In this document: positions 1 through 5,651 of the stretch, in pieces | How the letters are laid out: every line of letters begins with the position of its first letter | How positions within the stretch are numbered: position 1 is the first letter of the stretch | Notes under the pieces: model-generated | Databases searched by the model: none | What the model was told of the DNA's origin: nothing | The model's input: the letters and a program-made list of their open reading frames with translations, nothing else | Made by a program: the position numbers and the translations under genes | Assembly (NCBI GenBank): GCA_016205965.1 | Contig: JACQSM010000061.1 | Span: forward strand, 1-6,683 | DNA from: Candidatus Uhrbacteria bacterium | Lineage (GTDB): Bacteria; Patescibacteriota; Patescibacteriia; SG8-24 | Direction: 5' to 3' | DNA: 6,683 nt

Positions 1-148
1 AATAGTAAAACAAATCTCCGACGAAAAAGCCGCCGGCGCCGTAGGCCTCGTCGGCCAGCCAGCCGATCAGGACGATGAAAGCCGAGAAAACGGTGATGAG
101 GATCACCGTTTTTCTTTTATTCGCGGCGATGAAGTCGTACGTGGTCAT
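1..148 (-). CDS. htpX: HtpX-like M48 family membrane metallopeptidase, N-terminal part only
   Basis: The minus strand reads 49 codons from an ATG at 148-146 and runs off the left edge. The protein starts MTTYDFIAANKRKTVILITV. It has a short charged head ending in NKRKT, then a hydrophobic membrane segment at about residues 14-32, and then a Gly/Phe-rich stretch. This pattern (start, 'aNkRkT', first transmembrane helix) is typical of HtpX-like M48 proteases, which degrade misfolded membrane proteins using a zinc HEXXH site. That site would lie beyond the window and is not seen. The position directly downstream of lemA, on the same strand, supports the call because lemA-htpX is a recurrent pair. 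The start is fixed by the family-like N-terminus. No Shine-Dalgarno is present: the 8 bases before ATG are AT-rich and the large inverted repeat begins beyond them. It could be another membrane protein with a similar head, but this is less likely. Confidence 0.72.
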   Translation of the reverse strand, partial: MTTYDFIAANKRKTVILITVFSAFIVLIGWLADEAYGAGGFFVGDLFYY

Positions 149-192
149 AAAATGATAGCGGGGTGAGGGAGCGGGTTGCCTTTAGGAACATT

Positions 193-246
193 CATTGGCC
201 CGCGAGCATGGTCCGCCCGTTCTTCACGGGCGGTCGCGGGCCAATG
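193..246. repeat. Inner hairpin A of the palindromic element
   Basis: The outer stem is 193-205 paired with 234-246, a perfect 13 bp. The inner stem is 213-220 with 226-233, a perfect 8 bp, closing a 5-base loop (TCTTC). A 7-base bulge (206-212) lies on the left side only. It is a strong GC-rich hairpin nested inside the 32-bp arms. Confidence 0.85.
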
Positions 247-255
247 CATGAGCGG

Positions 256-273
256 GCTGGCCGCTGGGCCAGC
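256..273. repeat. Inner hairpin B of the palindromic element
   Basis: A perfect 7-bp stem (GCTGGCC at 256-262 with GGCCAGC at 267-273) closes a 4-base loop. It lies between hairpin A and the right arm and forms the third branch of the junction. Confidence 0.75.
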
Positions 274-316
274 CTGAGATTCCTAAAGGCAACCCGCTCC
301 CTCACCCCGCTTCCTT

Positions 317-883
317 TTAGAACTTCACCTGGACGTTCTCGCGCTGTCCGGGCTCGGCGATTTCGAAGAAGTCGTACTTTTTGAAGTTCATCGGGGCGGC
401 GATCAGATTGTTGGGGAAGACTTGGATCTTGGTGTTGAAGTCGCGGACGTTGGCGTTGTAGAAGCGGCGGGCGGCCTGGATCTTGTCCTCGGTGTCCTTG
501 AGATCGTCCTGGAGCTGGAGGAAGTTCTGGGAGGCCTTGAGGTCGGGATAGTTCTCGGTGACCGCGAAGAGCGACTTGAGGGTCTGCGAGAGCGCGTTCT
601 CGGCCTGGGCGTGTTCGGCCATGGTTTTGGCGCCCATGGCGGCGGCCCGGGCGTTGATCACTTTTTCCATGGTTTCGCGCTCGTGGGTGGCGTAGCCTTT
701 GACGATCTCGACCAGGTTGGGGATGAGATCGTAGCGCCGCTTGAGCTGGACGTCGATGTCGGACCAGGCTTCGTCGGTGCGATTGCGGAGCGTGATCAGG
801 CCGTTGAAGACGGCGACGAGCCAGCCGGCGACGAGCACCGCGGCAACGCCGAGGATGGCCATGACGAGGTTAATGGTGGACAT
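317..883 (-). CDS. lemA: LemA family membrane protein
   Basis: This is a complete 188-residue protein, a usual length for LemA. One hydrophobic segment at about residues 5-27 anchors it in the membrane. The conserved LemA core follows: NGLITLRNRTDEAWSDIDVQ, then RRYDLIPNLVEIVKGYATHE. Next come long charged helices (about 65-145, with NYPDLKASQNFLQLQ and RRFYNANVRDFN), and the end is PMNFKKYDFFEI followed by an acidic tail. LemA proteins form helical bundles outside the cytoplasmic membrane. Their biochemical role is not settled, but they often sit beside HtpX-type proteases or TPM-domain proteins and are thought to act in envelope quality control. The downstream htpX-like gene fits this. The ATG at 883-881 gives the standard N-terminus. 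A good promoter lies about 30 bases upstream, and no Shine-Dalgarno is visible. The stop is TAA at 319-317, just before the palindromic element. Confidence 0.95.
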   Translation of the reverse strand: MSTINLVMAILGVAAVLVAGWLVAVFNGLITLRNRTDEAWSDIDVQLKRRYDLIPNLVEIVKGYATHERETMEKVINARAAAMGAKTMAEHAQAENALSQTLKSLFAVTENYPDLKASQNFLQLQDDLKDTEDKIQAARRFYNANVRDFNTKIQVFPNNLIAAPMNFKKYDFFEIAEPGQRENVQVKF

Positions 884-918
884 AGTTTGCGTTAATTGTG
901 CGCGAAAATTACAGTACG

Positions 919-948
919 ATTGTACGCGAGTCGGGTTTGAACGGTCAA
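919..948 (-). promoter_or_regulatory. Sigma70-type promoter for lemA
   Basis: On the minus strand a -35 box TTGACC (948-943) is followed, after 18 bp, by a -10 box TACAAT (924-919). Both boxes match consensus at 5 of 6 positions (TTGACC vs TTGACA; TACAAT vs TATAAT). Transcription would start near 912, giving a leader of about 30 nt before the lemA ATG at 883. The -10 box lies inside a small symmetrical motif: GTAC, four bases, GTAC at 914-925. This could be an operator, but it is short enough to be chance. Confidence 0.6.
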
Positions 949-988
949 TGTTTGTATGATACCGTTACCAAACTTCGAAATTCCGGAG

Positions 989-1006
989 GGCGGGCTTCAG
1001 CCCGCC
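989..1006. repeat. REP-like GC hairpin in the divergent intergenic region
   Basis: GGCGGGCT at 989-996 pairs with AGCCCGCC at 999-1006. Allowing a realistic loop gives a 7-bp stem with a TTCA tetraloop. No T-tract follows on either strand, so it is not a classical terminator. It lies between the divergent lemA and metallopeptidase starts, where a terminator would not be expected. A short GC palindrome with a TTCA loop is a common form of dispersed intergenic repeat. Whether it is repeated elsewhere in the genome cannot be seen here. Confidence 0.55.
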
Positions 1007-1044
1007 GCGATCGCCGCCTTAACGGCACCGCATGCGTATAGTTT

Positions 1045-3342
1045 GTGACTGGATCCCCAACGAAAACGCGCAAAGCCTCGACACTTGCATTTATTTTTGC
1101 AATGTTTTTAGGACTCACTGCCGTCGGCGCATATGCCAGTACCCGCTCCGAAGCCGAAGAACGACAAGCGCTTCTTTCATTTGGCCGAGGAAGAATTTTT
1201 CTTCAAGTCGAATCCCATGGCGAGGCCTGGTATGTGCACCCTGAAACCGGAGAGCGTTTCTATCTCGGCAGACCCGCGGACGCGTTCAAAGTGATGAAAC
1301 AACTCGGTCTCGGCGCCCGGCATGACTTCATCGCCGGCCGGACGATATATCCGGCGCATGTTTTAGGACGAATTTTGATCGATGTCGATGATCGCGGCAA
1401 GGCATATTACATTGATCCAGGCGATAAGAGAGCCTACTATTTGGGCCGACCAGCCGACGCGTTCAAGGTCATGCGCGAGCGAGGCCTGGGCATAGCGAAT
1501 CGCGGATTGGCGTGGATTCCGGTCGCGGCAAGTTCCGCTGCGTTGCCTGCCCCACCGACTCCCGTGGCAATGAAATCCACCGGCTGCGCCTACAATAATC
1601 CGGCCTGTCCCTCGGAGAGGATTTGCGTGAATAACGCCTGTCAACTCAAGGTGACGCCGGTGCCGGCTCCCTCTCCCGCACCACCAGCGAATGCCGGCTG
1701 CGCCTACAACAATCCTTCATGTCCGACAGGACAGACATGTGTCAATAATGCTTGCGTGGCCGTTGCGATTCCGCTCCAACCGATCGTTGACGCCGCTATC
1801 GCCGCTGATTCTGCCGCCAGGCAGCGAGTTGCCCAAGCTGTCGCCGCCATCGGCCAGTCGTACGTTTCCGGCGCTAAAAGCGCTATCGAGGGATCGCCAC
1901 TGAATATGAGCGAAACGATCAGTTTCAAGGGCGGATCGAGATTTACGTTGGCAAACAACCTGACGATCGATGTGGCTTCCGTCGCCTCGGGTTCTAATGC
2001 CGAGGAAAAGATCGTGAGTTTTAAGCACTCGGTGAACGGCGTGCCGACTTCGTTCATCGCTTATCCATACCGTTTGAATTTCGGGACAAAAAAGAAAGAA
2101 GAAAATTTCGGTTATCGCATCGAACCCGTGTCTTTCAATCAGGAAACCGGCGAAATGAAGGCGGTTTTCACCTCCCTCACGCCAAGCTTATCATCGACGG
2201 TCGATCTCATGCTCGCTTGCGAACGTGACAGAAAAAACTGGTCCAGATGTCACAGCTATGCGGCGTTCGAACCCAAAGCCGGAGAGGTCAAATTCACCCA
2301 CGGAGTTTTCACCGTTATCGGGCCGAATGACCAATTGGAATACCTGCGCAAACTCGCCTATGAGTTCGGCGTTTGTCTGACCGCCGACCTTGATTATCTC
2401 GGCATCAATTGGCAAACCGGTTCGATACCGGTGCGCGTTTTGAATAAATCCGGCCCTTGGGAAGTGAGCGAAGATGGCATAACCGTATGGAGTACGGCAT
2501 TGACCTTGGACGATTCATTATTGACTGGTACTTGCGTCTATCCAATTTTTGCCCACGAAATTGTTCATGCTCTCACGAGATCTGCTCCTCATCACGGCAT
2601 TCTCGATGAGGGTTTGGCCGATTATATAAAATCAAAAGTGACGGCGAATGACGCCGTAATGGTCGCTGAGAATTATGTTTCGACCATCGGCGTCAATGAG
2701 CAATTCAACGTCGGCGCTGATGTTTTCAGCATAAAATACATCGGTCAGAGCGGCGATCGCTTCGGTTTTCAAGTGTCGCAGGCCGGCGCGACGACCGTGA
2801 CTCGCGCCCGATCCGGCTGGGCGGCGCCATTCAGTTTTAGCGGCAACAACAAGCTGCTCGTCGAGGTCATGTCCGGAGATGACCAGAAGGCCGTGATCAA
2901 CATCTATGTTGGGCGGCGGCCGGTTTATAATGTCGAAACGCCGGTTTGCGAAGCTGATAATATCAGTCTGGCCAGTTACTGGCGCGTCGGCGGAAAATCG
3001 GTTCCAGTCGATACTGGCGTTTTGAACCAGACATATCTTAATCCGTATTTGCCGCTCTCTCTTGTGAACCAGCCGTACTTCGGCGGGCATTCATGGCAAG
3101 AATTTTATATGACCGCGAGCTGTTTTTGGTCCCCATTGGAATCCATGTTGGGACACGCCCAATTTCAAAGCATTGCGAGAATGATGCAAGACAAAAAGAA
3201 TGCCGTTTCTTCAATCAATTTCGCCCAAGACATCGCCGGCCGTTTTGGCGTTGACCTGCAAGCCGTGATGTCGAGGATCGGCCTAGACGCCTCAATTCAA
3301 AATGTGAGCCCTTGGGGAAATTACGATGTTGTTTGGAAATAA
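1045..3342 (+). CDS. Secreted gluzincin-type zinc metallopeptidase with CPR-type repeats and cysteine modules
   Basis: 765 residues. Residues 1-31 are a signal peptide: basic KTRK, a hydrophobic core, and an AYA cleavage site before S32. There is no lipobox. Two related repeats follow (about 46-96 and 107-160), each containing YLGRPADAFKVM. Two four-cysteine modules (181-199 and 219-237) come next, joined by a Pro/Ala linker. Residues 240-500 are not recognised. The zinc site is HEIVH (504-508), with E522 in DEGLADY as the likely third ligand, as in clan MA gluzincins. Residues about 545-625 are beta-rich, and a C-terminal helical part (683-745, HSWQEFYMTASCF) resembles the downstream helices of such peptidases. 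The mature part has 14 cysteines, which suggests disulfides and an extracytoplasmic site. The GTG at 1045 is the start because TAG lies in frame at 1039-1041 and the next ATG (1102) would destroy the signal peptide. No Shine-Dalgarno is seen. Substrate unknown; the gene is poorer in G+C than its neighbours. Confidence 0.85.
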   Translation: MTGSPTKTRKASTLAFIFAMFLGLTAVGAYASTRSEAEERQALLSFGRGRIFLQVESHGEAWYVHPETGERFYLGRPADAFKVMKQLGLGARHDFIAGRTIYPAHVLGRILIDVDDRGKAYYIDPGDKRAYYLGRPADAFKVMRERGLGIANRGLAWIPVAASSAALPAPPTPVAMKSTGCAYNNPACPSERICVNNACQLKVTPVPAPSPAPPANAGCAYNNPSCPTGQTCVNNACVAVAIPLQPIVDAAIAADSAARQRVAQAVAAIGQSYVSGAKSAIEGSPLNMSETISFKGGSRFTLANNLTIDVASVASGSNAEEKIVSFKHSVNGVPTSFIAYPYRLNFGTKKKEENFGYRIEPVSFNQETGEMKAVFTSLTPSLSSTVDLMLACERDRKNWSRCHSYAAFEPKAGEVKFTHGVFTVIGPNDQLEYLRKLAYEFGVCLTADLDYLGINWQTGSIPVRVLNKSGPWEVSEDGITVWSTALTLDDSLLTGTCVYPIFAHEIVHALTRSAPHHGILDEGLADYIKSKVTANDAVMVAENYVSTIGVNEQFNVGADVFSIKYIGQSGDRFGFQVSQAGATTVTRARSGWAAPFSFSGNNKLLVEVMSGDDQKAVINIYVGRRPVYNVETPVCEADNISLASYWRVGGKSVPVDTGVLNQTYLNPYLPLSLVNQPYFGGHSWQEFYMTASCFWSPLESMLGHAQFQSIARMMQDKKNAVSSINFAQDIAGRFGVDLQAVMSRIGLDASIQNVSPWGNYDVVWK
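1180..1332 (+). repeat. CPR-type repeat 1 in the metallopeptidase (about residues 46-96)
   Basis: This encodes a roughly 50-residue unit: GRIFLQVESHGEAWYVHPET, then RFYLGRPADAFKVM, ending in LGLG plus a short tail. It aligns well with repeat 2: the 11 residues LGRPADAFKVM are identical in both copies. The underlying codons differ at many silent positions, so the duplication is old and the protein sequence has been kept by selection. I recognise the motif as frequent in secreted or surface proteins of Patescibacteria. Its function is unknown, and a cell-wall or polymer-binding role is only a guess. Confidence 0.75.
1363..1524 (+). repeat. CPR-type repeat 2 in the metallopeptidase (about residues 107-160)
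   Basis: This is the second copy: LGRILIDVDDRGKAYYIDPG, then RAYYLGRPADAFKVM, then RGLGIANRGLAWIPV. The tail 'GLGI.N..L..IPV' is the usual end of the unit and is complete here, while repeat 1 ends in a diverged ARHDFI. A Pro/Ala-rich linker follows. Confidence 0.75.
1582..1641 (+). repeat. Four-cysteine module 1 (residues 180-199)
   Basis: The pattern is C-x6-C-x5-C-x4-C, with cysteines 181, 188, 194 and 199, in GCAYNNPACPSERICVNNAC. This is a small disulfide-type module on the exported side of the protein. It is nearly the same as module 2, and a Pro/Ala-rich spacer of 19 residues separates the last Cys here from the first Cys of module 2. Confidence 0.75.
1696..1755 (+). repeat. Four-cysteine module 2 (residues 218-237)
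   Basis: The spacing is exactly the same, C-x6-C-x5-C-x4-C, with cysteines 219, 226, 232 and 237, in GCAYNNPSCPTGQTCVNNAC. The CP.GQ.CVNN.C core resembles short cysteine-rich modules found in many extracellular proteins. The DNA of the two copies is very similar at the GGCTGCGCCTACAA start and differs at silent sites further on. Confidence 0.75.
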
Positions 3343-3385
3343 ATAACGCCGCCAGTTCAATCAACGCGATTATGAAAAGTTTCCG

Positions 3386-3394
3386 TGTTAATAT
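3386..3394 (+). promoter_or_regulatory. Possible extended -10 promoter of the mutase-murI genes
   Basis: TGT followed by TAATAT (3386-3394) matches an extended -10 element (TGN plus a TATAAT-like hexamer). No good -35 box stands 16-18 bp upstream. Transcription would begin near 3400, so the mRNA would be almost leaderless at the ATG at 3404. It is also the only likely promoter in the 61-bp gap after the metallopeptidase gene. Confidence 0.35.
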
Positions 3395-3403
3395 CGGGTG
3401 TTT

Positions 3404-4759
3404 ATGAACACCTCCATTTTCAAGGCCTACGACATCCGCGGCCTGTCGCCGCAAGAGCTCGATGCCGACACCGCCTACCGGGTCGGCCAGGCGGTAGTCA
3501 AATTCACCCGCGCCAGTACGGTCGTGGTCGGCCGCGACATGCGCGACACCTCGCCGGCGCTTTTCGAGGCCGTGGCCCGCGGCATCATGTCGCAGGGCGC
3601 CGACGTTGTCGACATCGGCCTGGTCACGACGCCGATGTTCTACTTCGCCGTCGCCGAATACGACCTGCATGACGCCGGCATGATGATCACCGCCTCGCAC
3701 AACCCCAAGGAGTATAACGGCCTGAAGCTCTGCTACGACGACGCCCTGCCGATCGGCGCGGCCTCGGGCATGGACGAGATCCGCGACCTGGCGCTGGCCG
3801 GTCCGTATCCGGAGAAAAAGTCAGGCACCATGGTCGAGACCGATATCCGCGAGGACTACGTCGCCAAACTGCTGGCGATGATCGACGTCAGGAAGCTCGA
3901 GCGCATGAACGTCGTGGTCGATACGGCTAACGGCATGGAGGGCTGCGTCATCGCCGACATCTTCGGCCGGGTGCGCAACGTGACCATGACCGGATTGTTT
4001 TTGGATCTCGATGGCGCCTTTCCGAATCACGAGGCCAATCCTCTGAAAGAGGAAACTTTGGAGGCTTTGAAGGCCAAGGTGCGCGAGCTTCGGGCCCACG
4101 CCGGTTTCGCCTTCGACGGCGATGGCGACCGCGTCGGGTTGGTCGACGAGCAGGGCGAGAACGTCCGCGGCGATCTGCTCCTGGCGCTGGTCGCCGGAAA
4201 ATTATTGCGCGACAATCCCGGGCAGGCCGTTCTGTACGACGTGCGTTGCAGCCTGGCCGTGGCCGAGGAGATCGAGCGCGCCGGCGGCGTGCCGACGATG
4301 TGCAGGGTCGGCCACGGCTTCATCAAGCCGCAGATGCGCGAGATGGGCGCGCTTTTCGCCGGCGAGCTCTCGAATCATTTTTATTTCCGTGACATGTATG
4401 GCGCCGAGTCGACCGATCTGGTGATGCTCACGATTCTCGAATTGCTCTCCGAGACCGGCAAACCGCTGTCCGAACTGGTGGCGCCGCTCAAGCGCTATCA
4501 CCATTCTGGCGAGATCAACTCGAAGGTGGCCGGCGTCGCCGCGGTGATGGCCCGGCTCGAGCAGACCTACGCGCACGAGGCGGCCGCGGTCACCAAAATC
4601 GACGGATTGCGCCTGGATTTCGGCGGTGATCAGGGCCGCTGGTGGTTTTCGGTGCGGGCCTCGAATACGGAGCCTTTGCTGCGCCTGAACGTGGAGGCTG
4701 CCGACCGCGAGATGATGGAAAAGCGCCGTGATGAATTATTGGCGTTGATCCGTTCGTAA
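3404..4759 (+). CDS. manB: Phosphomannomutase/phosphoglucomutase (alpha-D-phosphohexomutase)
   Basis: 451 residues, a normal length. It interconverts hexose 1- and 6-phosphates in the cytoplasm, feeding GDP-mannose or UDP-glucose type precursors for envelope polysaccharides and glycolipids. All four family signatures are present: N-terminal SIFKAYDIRG (4-13); the phosphoserine loop TASHNP with catalytic S98; the magnesium loop DGDGDR (238-243); the sugar-binding loop GELSNHF (320-326); and the phosphate-binding loop RASNTEP (418-424). GELSNH with an N, where many relatives have GEMSGH, is a normal variant. I chose the ATG at 3404 rather than the GTG at 3398, because MNTSIFKAYDIRG is the typical start. 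Substrate preference between mannose and glucose cannot be told from sequence. murI follows after 2 nt, so the two are probably co-transcribed and translationally coupled. Confidence 0.95.
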   Translation: MNTSIFKAYDIRGLSPQELDADTAYRVGQAVVKFTRASTVVVGRDMRDTSPALFEAVARGIMSQGADVVDIGLVTTPMFYFAVAEYDLHDAGMMITASHNPKEYNGLKLCYDDALPIGAASGMDEIRDLALAGPYPEKKSGTMVETDIREDYVAKLLAMIDVRKLERMNVVVDTANGMEGCVIADIFGRVRNVTMTGLFLDLDGAFPNHEANPLKEETLEALKAKVRELRAHAGFAFDGDGDRVGLVDEQGENVRGDLLLALVAGKLLRDNPGQAVLYDVRCSLAVAEEIERAGGVPTMCRVGHGFIKPQMREMGALFAGELSNHFYFRDMYGAESTDLVMLTILELLSETGKPLSELVAPLKRYHHSGEINSKVAGVAAVMARLEQTYAHEAAAVTKIDGLRLDFGGDQGRWWFSVRASNTEPLLRLNVEAADREMMEKRRDELLALIRS

Positions 4760-4761
4760 CT

Positions 4762-5610
4762 ATGAAGATCGGCATCTTCGACTCCGGCCTCGGAGGTCTC
4801 ATCACCATGCGGGGTATCGTCGGGCGGTTGCCGGAGTACGACTACGTTTACCTGGGCGACACCAAGCGGGTGCCGTATGGCAATCGGTCGCAGCAGACCA
4901 TCTATGAGTTCACCGAAGCGGCGGTCCGTTTTTTGTTCGAACGTGATTGCGGCTTGGTGATCATCGCCTGCAACACCGCCTCGACCGAAGCGCTCCGTCG
5001 GATTCAGCAAGAGTTTTTGCCGAAGTTCCTGGCGGATCGGCGCGTACTCGGCATAATCATTCCGACGGTGGAAACGGCCATCGAGCGGGGGAGTCGTCGC
5101 CTTGGCGTCATCGGCACGCCCGCGACGGTGCGGTCGGGCGTCTATCCGCGCGAACTTCGGAAGTTGCGGCCGGATATCGAGGTGCTGCAAGTCGCGACGC
5201 CGCTCTTGGCGCCGATGATCGAGAACGGCGGCGCCAAATGGCTTGAACCGATCCTGGCCGACTATCTCAAACCTTTGTTGGAGAAAAACATCGATACGCT
5301 GGTGCTGGGCTGCACGCATTATCCGATTGCCAAGGAGATGATCCGAAGCATCGCCGGGCCAGGCATCCAGGTCATCTGCCAGGACGAATTGGCGCCCGGA
5401 AAACTCGAAGCGTACATACGGCGGCATCCGGAAATCGAGGCGCGACTTTCCAAAAAGGGAGATAAAACTTTTTTCGCCACCGACATCACCGAAACATTGC
5501 GGAGTTTGGCCGCGAGCTGGTTCGGCCGAAACGCCGATCTTCGGCAGGCCGAACTCCATTTAGCGGTAGCGGCGCCTGGCACCAAAGGGACAGGTGAGAC
5601 TTTTGCCTAA
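4762..5610 (+). CDS. murI: Glutamate racemase
   Basis: 282 residues, slightly above the usual 255-275. It converts L-glutamate to D-glutamate in the cytoplasm, for the peptide stem of peptidoglycan. The key parts are intact: IFDSGLGG with D7 and S8; LGDTKRVPYG (31-40); the first catalytic cysteine C70 in ACNTAS; GVIGTPATV (115-123); and the second catalytic cysteine C184 in LGCTHYP with H186. Two cysteines acting as acid/base is the known mechanism of this cofactor-independent racemase. The ATG at 4762 starts 2 nt after the mutase stop and gives the family N-terminus. No Shine-Dalgarno is seen, so reinitiation after the mutase stop is plausible. The last 25 or so residues after the Ser/Leu-rich helix (from about W253) look like an unconserved tail. 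Presence of murI implies a peptidoglycan wall. Confidence 0.96.
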   Translation: MKIGIFDSGLGGLITMRGIVGRLPEYDYVYLGDTKRVPYGNRSQQTIYEFTEAAVRFLFERDCGLVIIACNTASTEALRRIQQEFLPKFLADRRVLGIIIPTVETAIERGSRRLGVIGTPATVRSGVYPRELRKLRPDIEVLQVATPLLAPMIENGGAKWLEPILADYLKPLLEKNIDTLVLGCTHYPIAKEMIRSIAGPGIQVICQDELAPGKLEAYIRRHPEIEARLSKKGDKTFFATDITETLRSLAASWFGRNADLRQAELHLAVAAPGTKGTGETFA

Positions 5611-5632
5611 AATCCGCCTTTTCGGCTATTAT
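5603..5632 (+). promoter_or_regulatory. Candidate sigma70-type promoter for rseP
   Basis: TTGCCT (5603-5608) and TATTAT (5627-5632) are 18 bp apart; they match consensus at 4 and 5 of 6 positions. The -35 box overlaps the end of murI, including part of its last codons. Transcription would start near 5639, about 13 nt before the rseP ATG. Read-through from murI is equally possible because the gap is only 41 nt and has no terminator. Confidence 0.4.
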
Positions 5633-5651
5633 TGCGTGGTATCGACGCCTG

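Larger units (their letters stand above)
157..311. repeat. 155-bp palindromic element with 32-bp terminal inverted arms and two inner hairpins (MITE-like or REP-like)
   Basis: The arms at 157-188 and 280-311 are perfect reverse complements over 32 bp. Pairing fails at 156/312 and at 189/279. The enclosed 91 bases hold two independent hairpins (193-246 and 256-273), so either strand can fold as a long stem opening into a three-way junction. The element fills nearly the whole lemA-htpX gap, ending 5 bp from the lemA stop and 8 bp from the htpX start. It has no coding capacity of its own; the overlapping plus-strand ORF at 163-384 is a shadow. I see no clear target-site duplication in the flanks. 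A 155-bp length with precise long inverted ends suits a non-autonomous mobile element (MITE) or a complex REP/BIME unit. It could instead be a large native mRNA structure controlling the two genes. The fold is seen directly; its nature is inferred. Confidence 0.85.

Noticed and set aside
157..311. CRISPR array or integron-type attachment site
   Set aside because: There is only one inverted pair, no direct repeats with regular spacers, and no integrase or cas gene. A simple rho-independent terminator is also unlikely because of the branched interior and the lack of a clean U-run.
422..895. 157-residue plus-strand frame opposite lemA
   Set aside because: Low-complexity G/V/E/L product, an exact shadow of the clear LemA frame.
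1007..1014. GCGATCGC octamer (also at 2753-2760), similar to the cyanobacterial HIP1 repeat
   Set aside because: Only two copies in the window, and nothing else suggests a cyanobacterium; in GC-rich sequence this can be chance.
1037..1042. TATAGT as a -10 box for the metallopeptidase gene
   Set aside because: Transcription would start after the GTG at 1045 and cut off the start codon. TATGAT at 955-960 is another -10-like hexamer, but it has no -35 box at a proper distance, so no promoter is called for this gene.
3398..3403. GTG start two codons before the mutase ATG
   Set aside because: ATG at 3404 gives the family-typical MNTSIFKAYDIRG; the GTG only adds two residues and lies close to the predicted transcription start.
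3343..3403. Terminator after the metallopeptidase gene
   Set aside because: No stable hairpin with a T-tract is visible in this 61-bp gap.
4630..5559. 309-residue open frame on the minus strand
   Set aside because: It is the antisense shadow of murI and the end of the mutase gene; no recognisable motif and no start signal.
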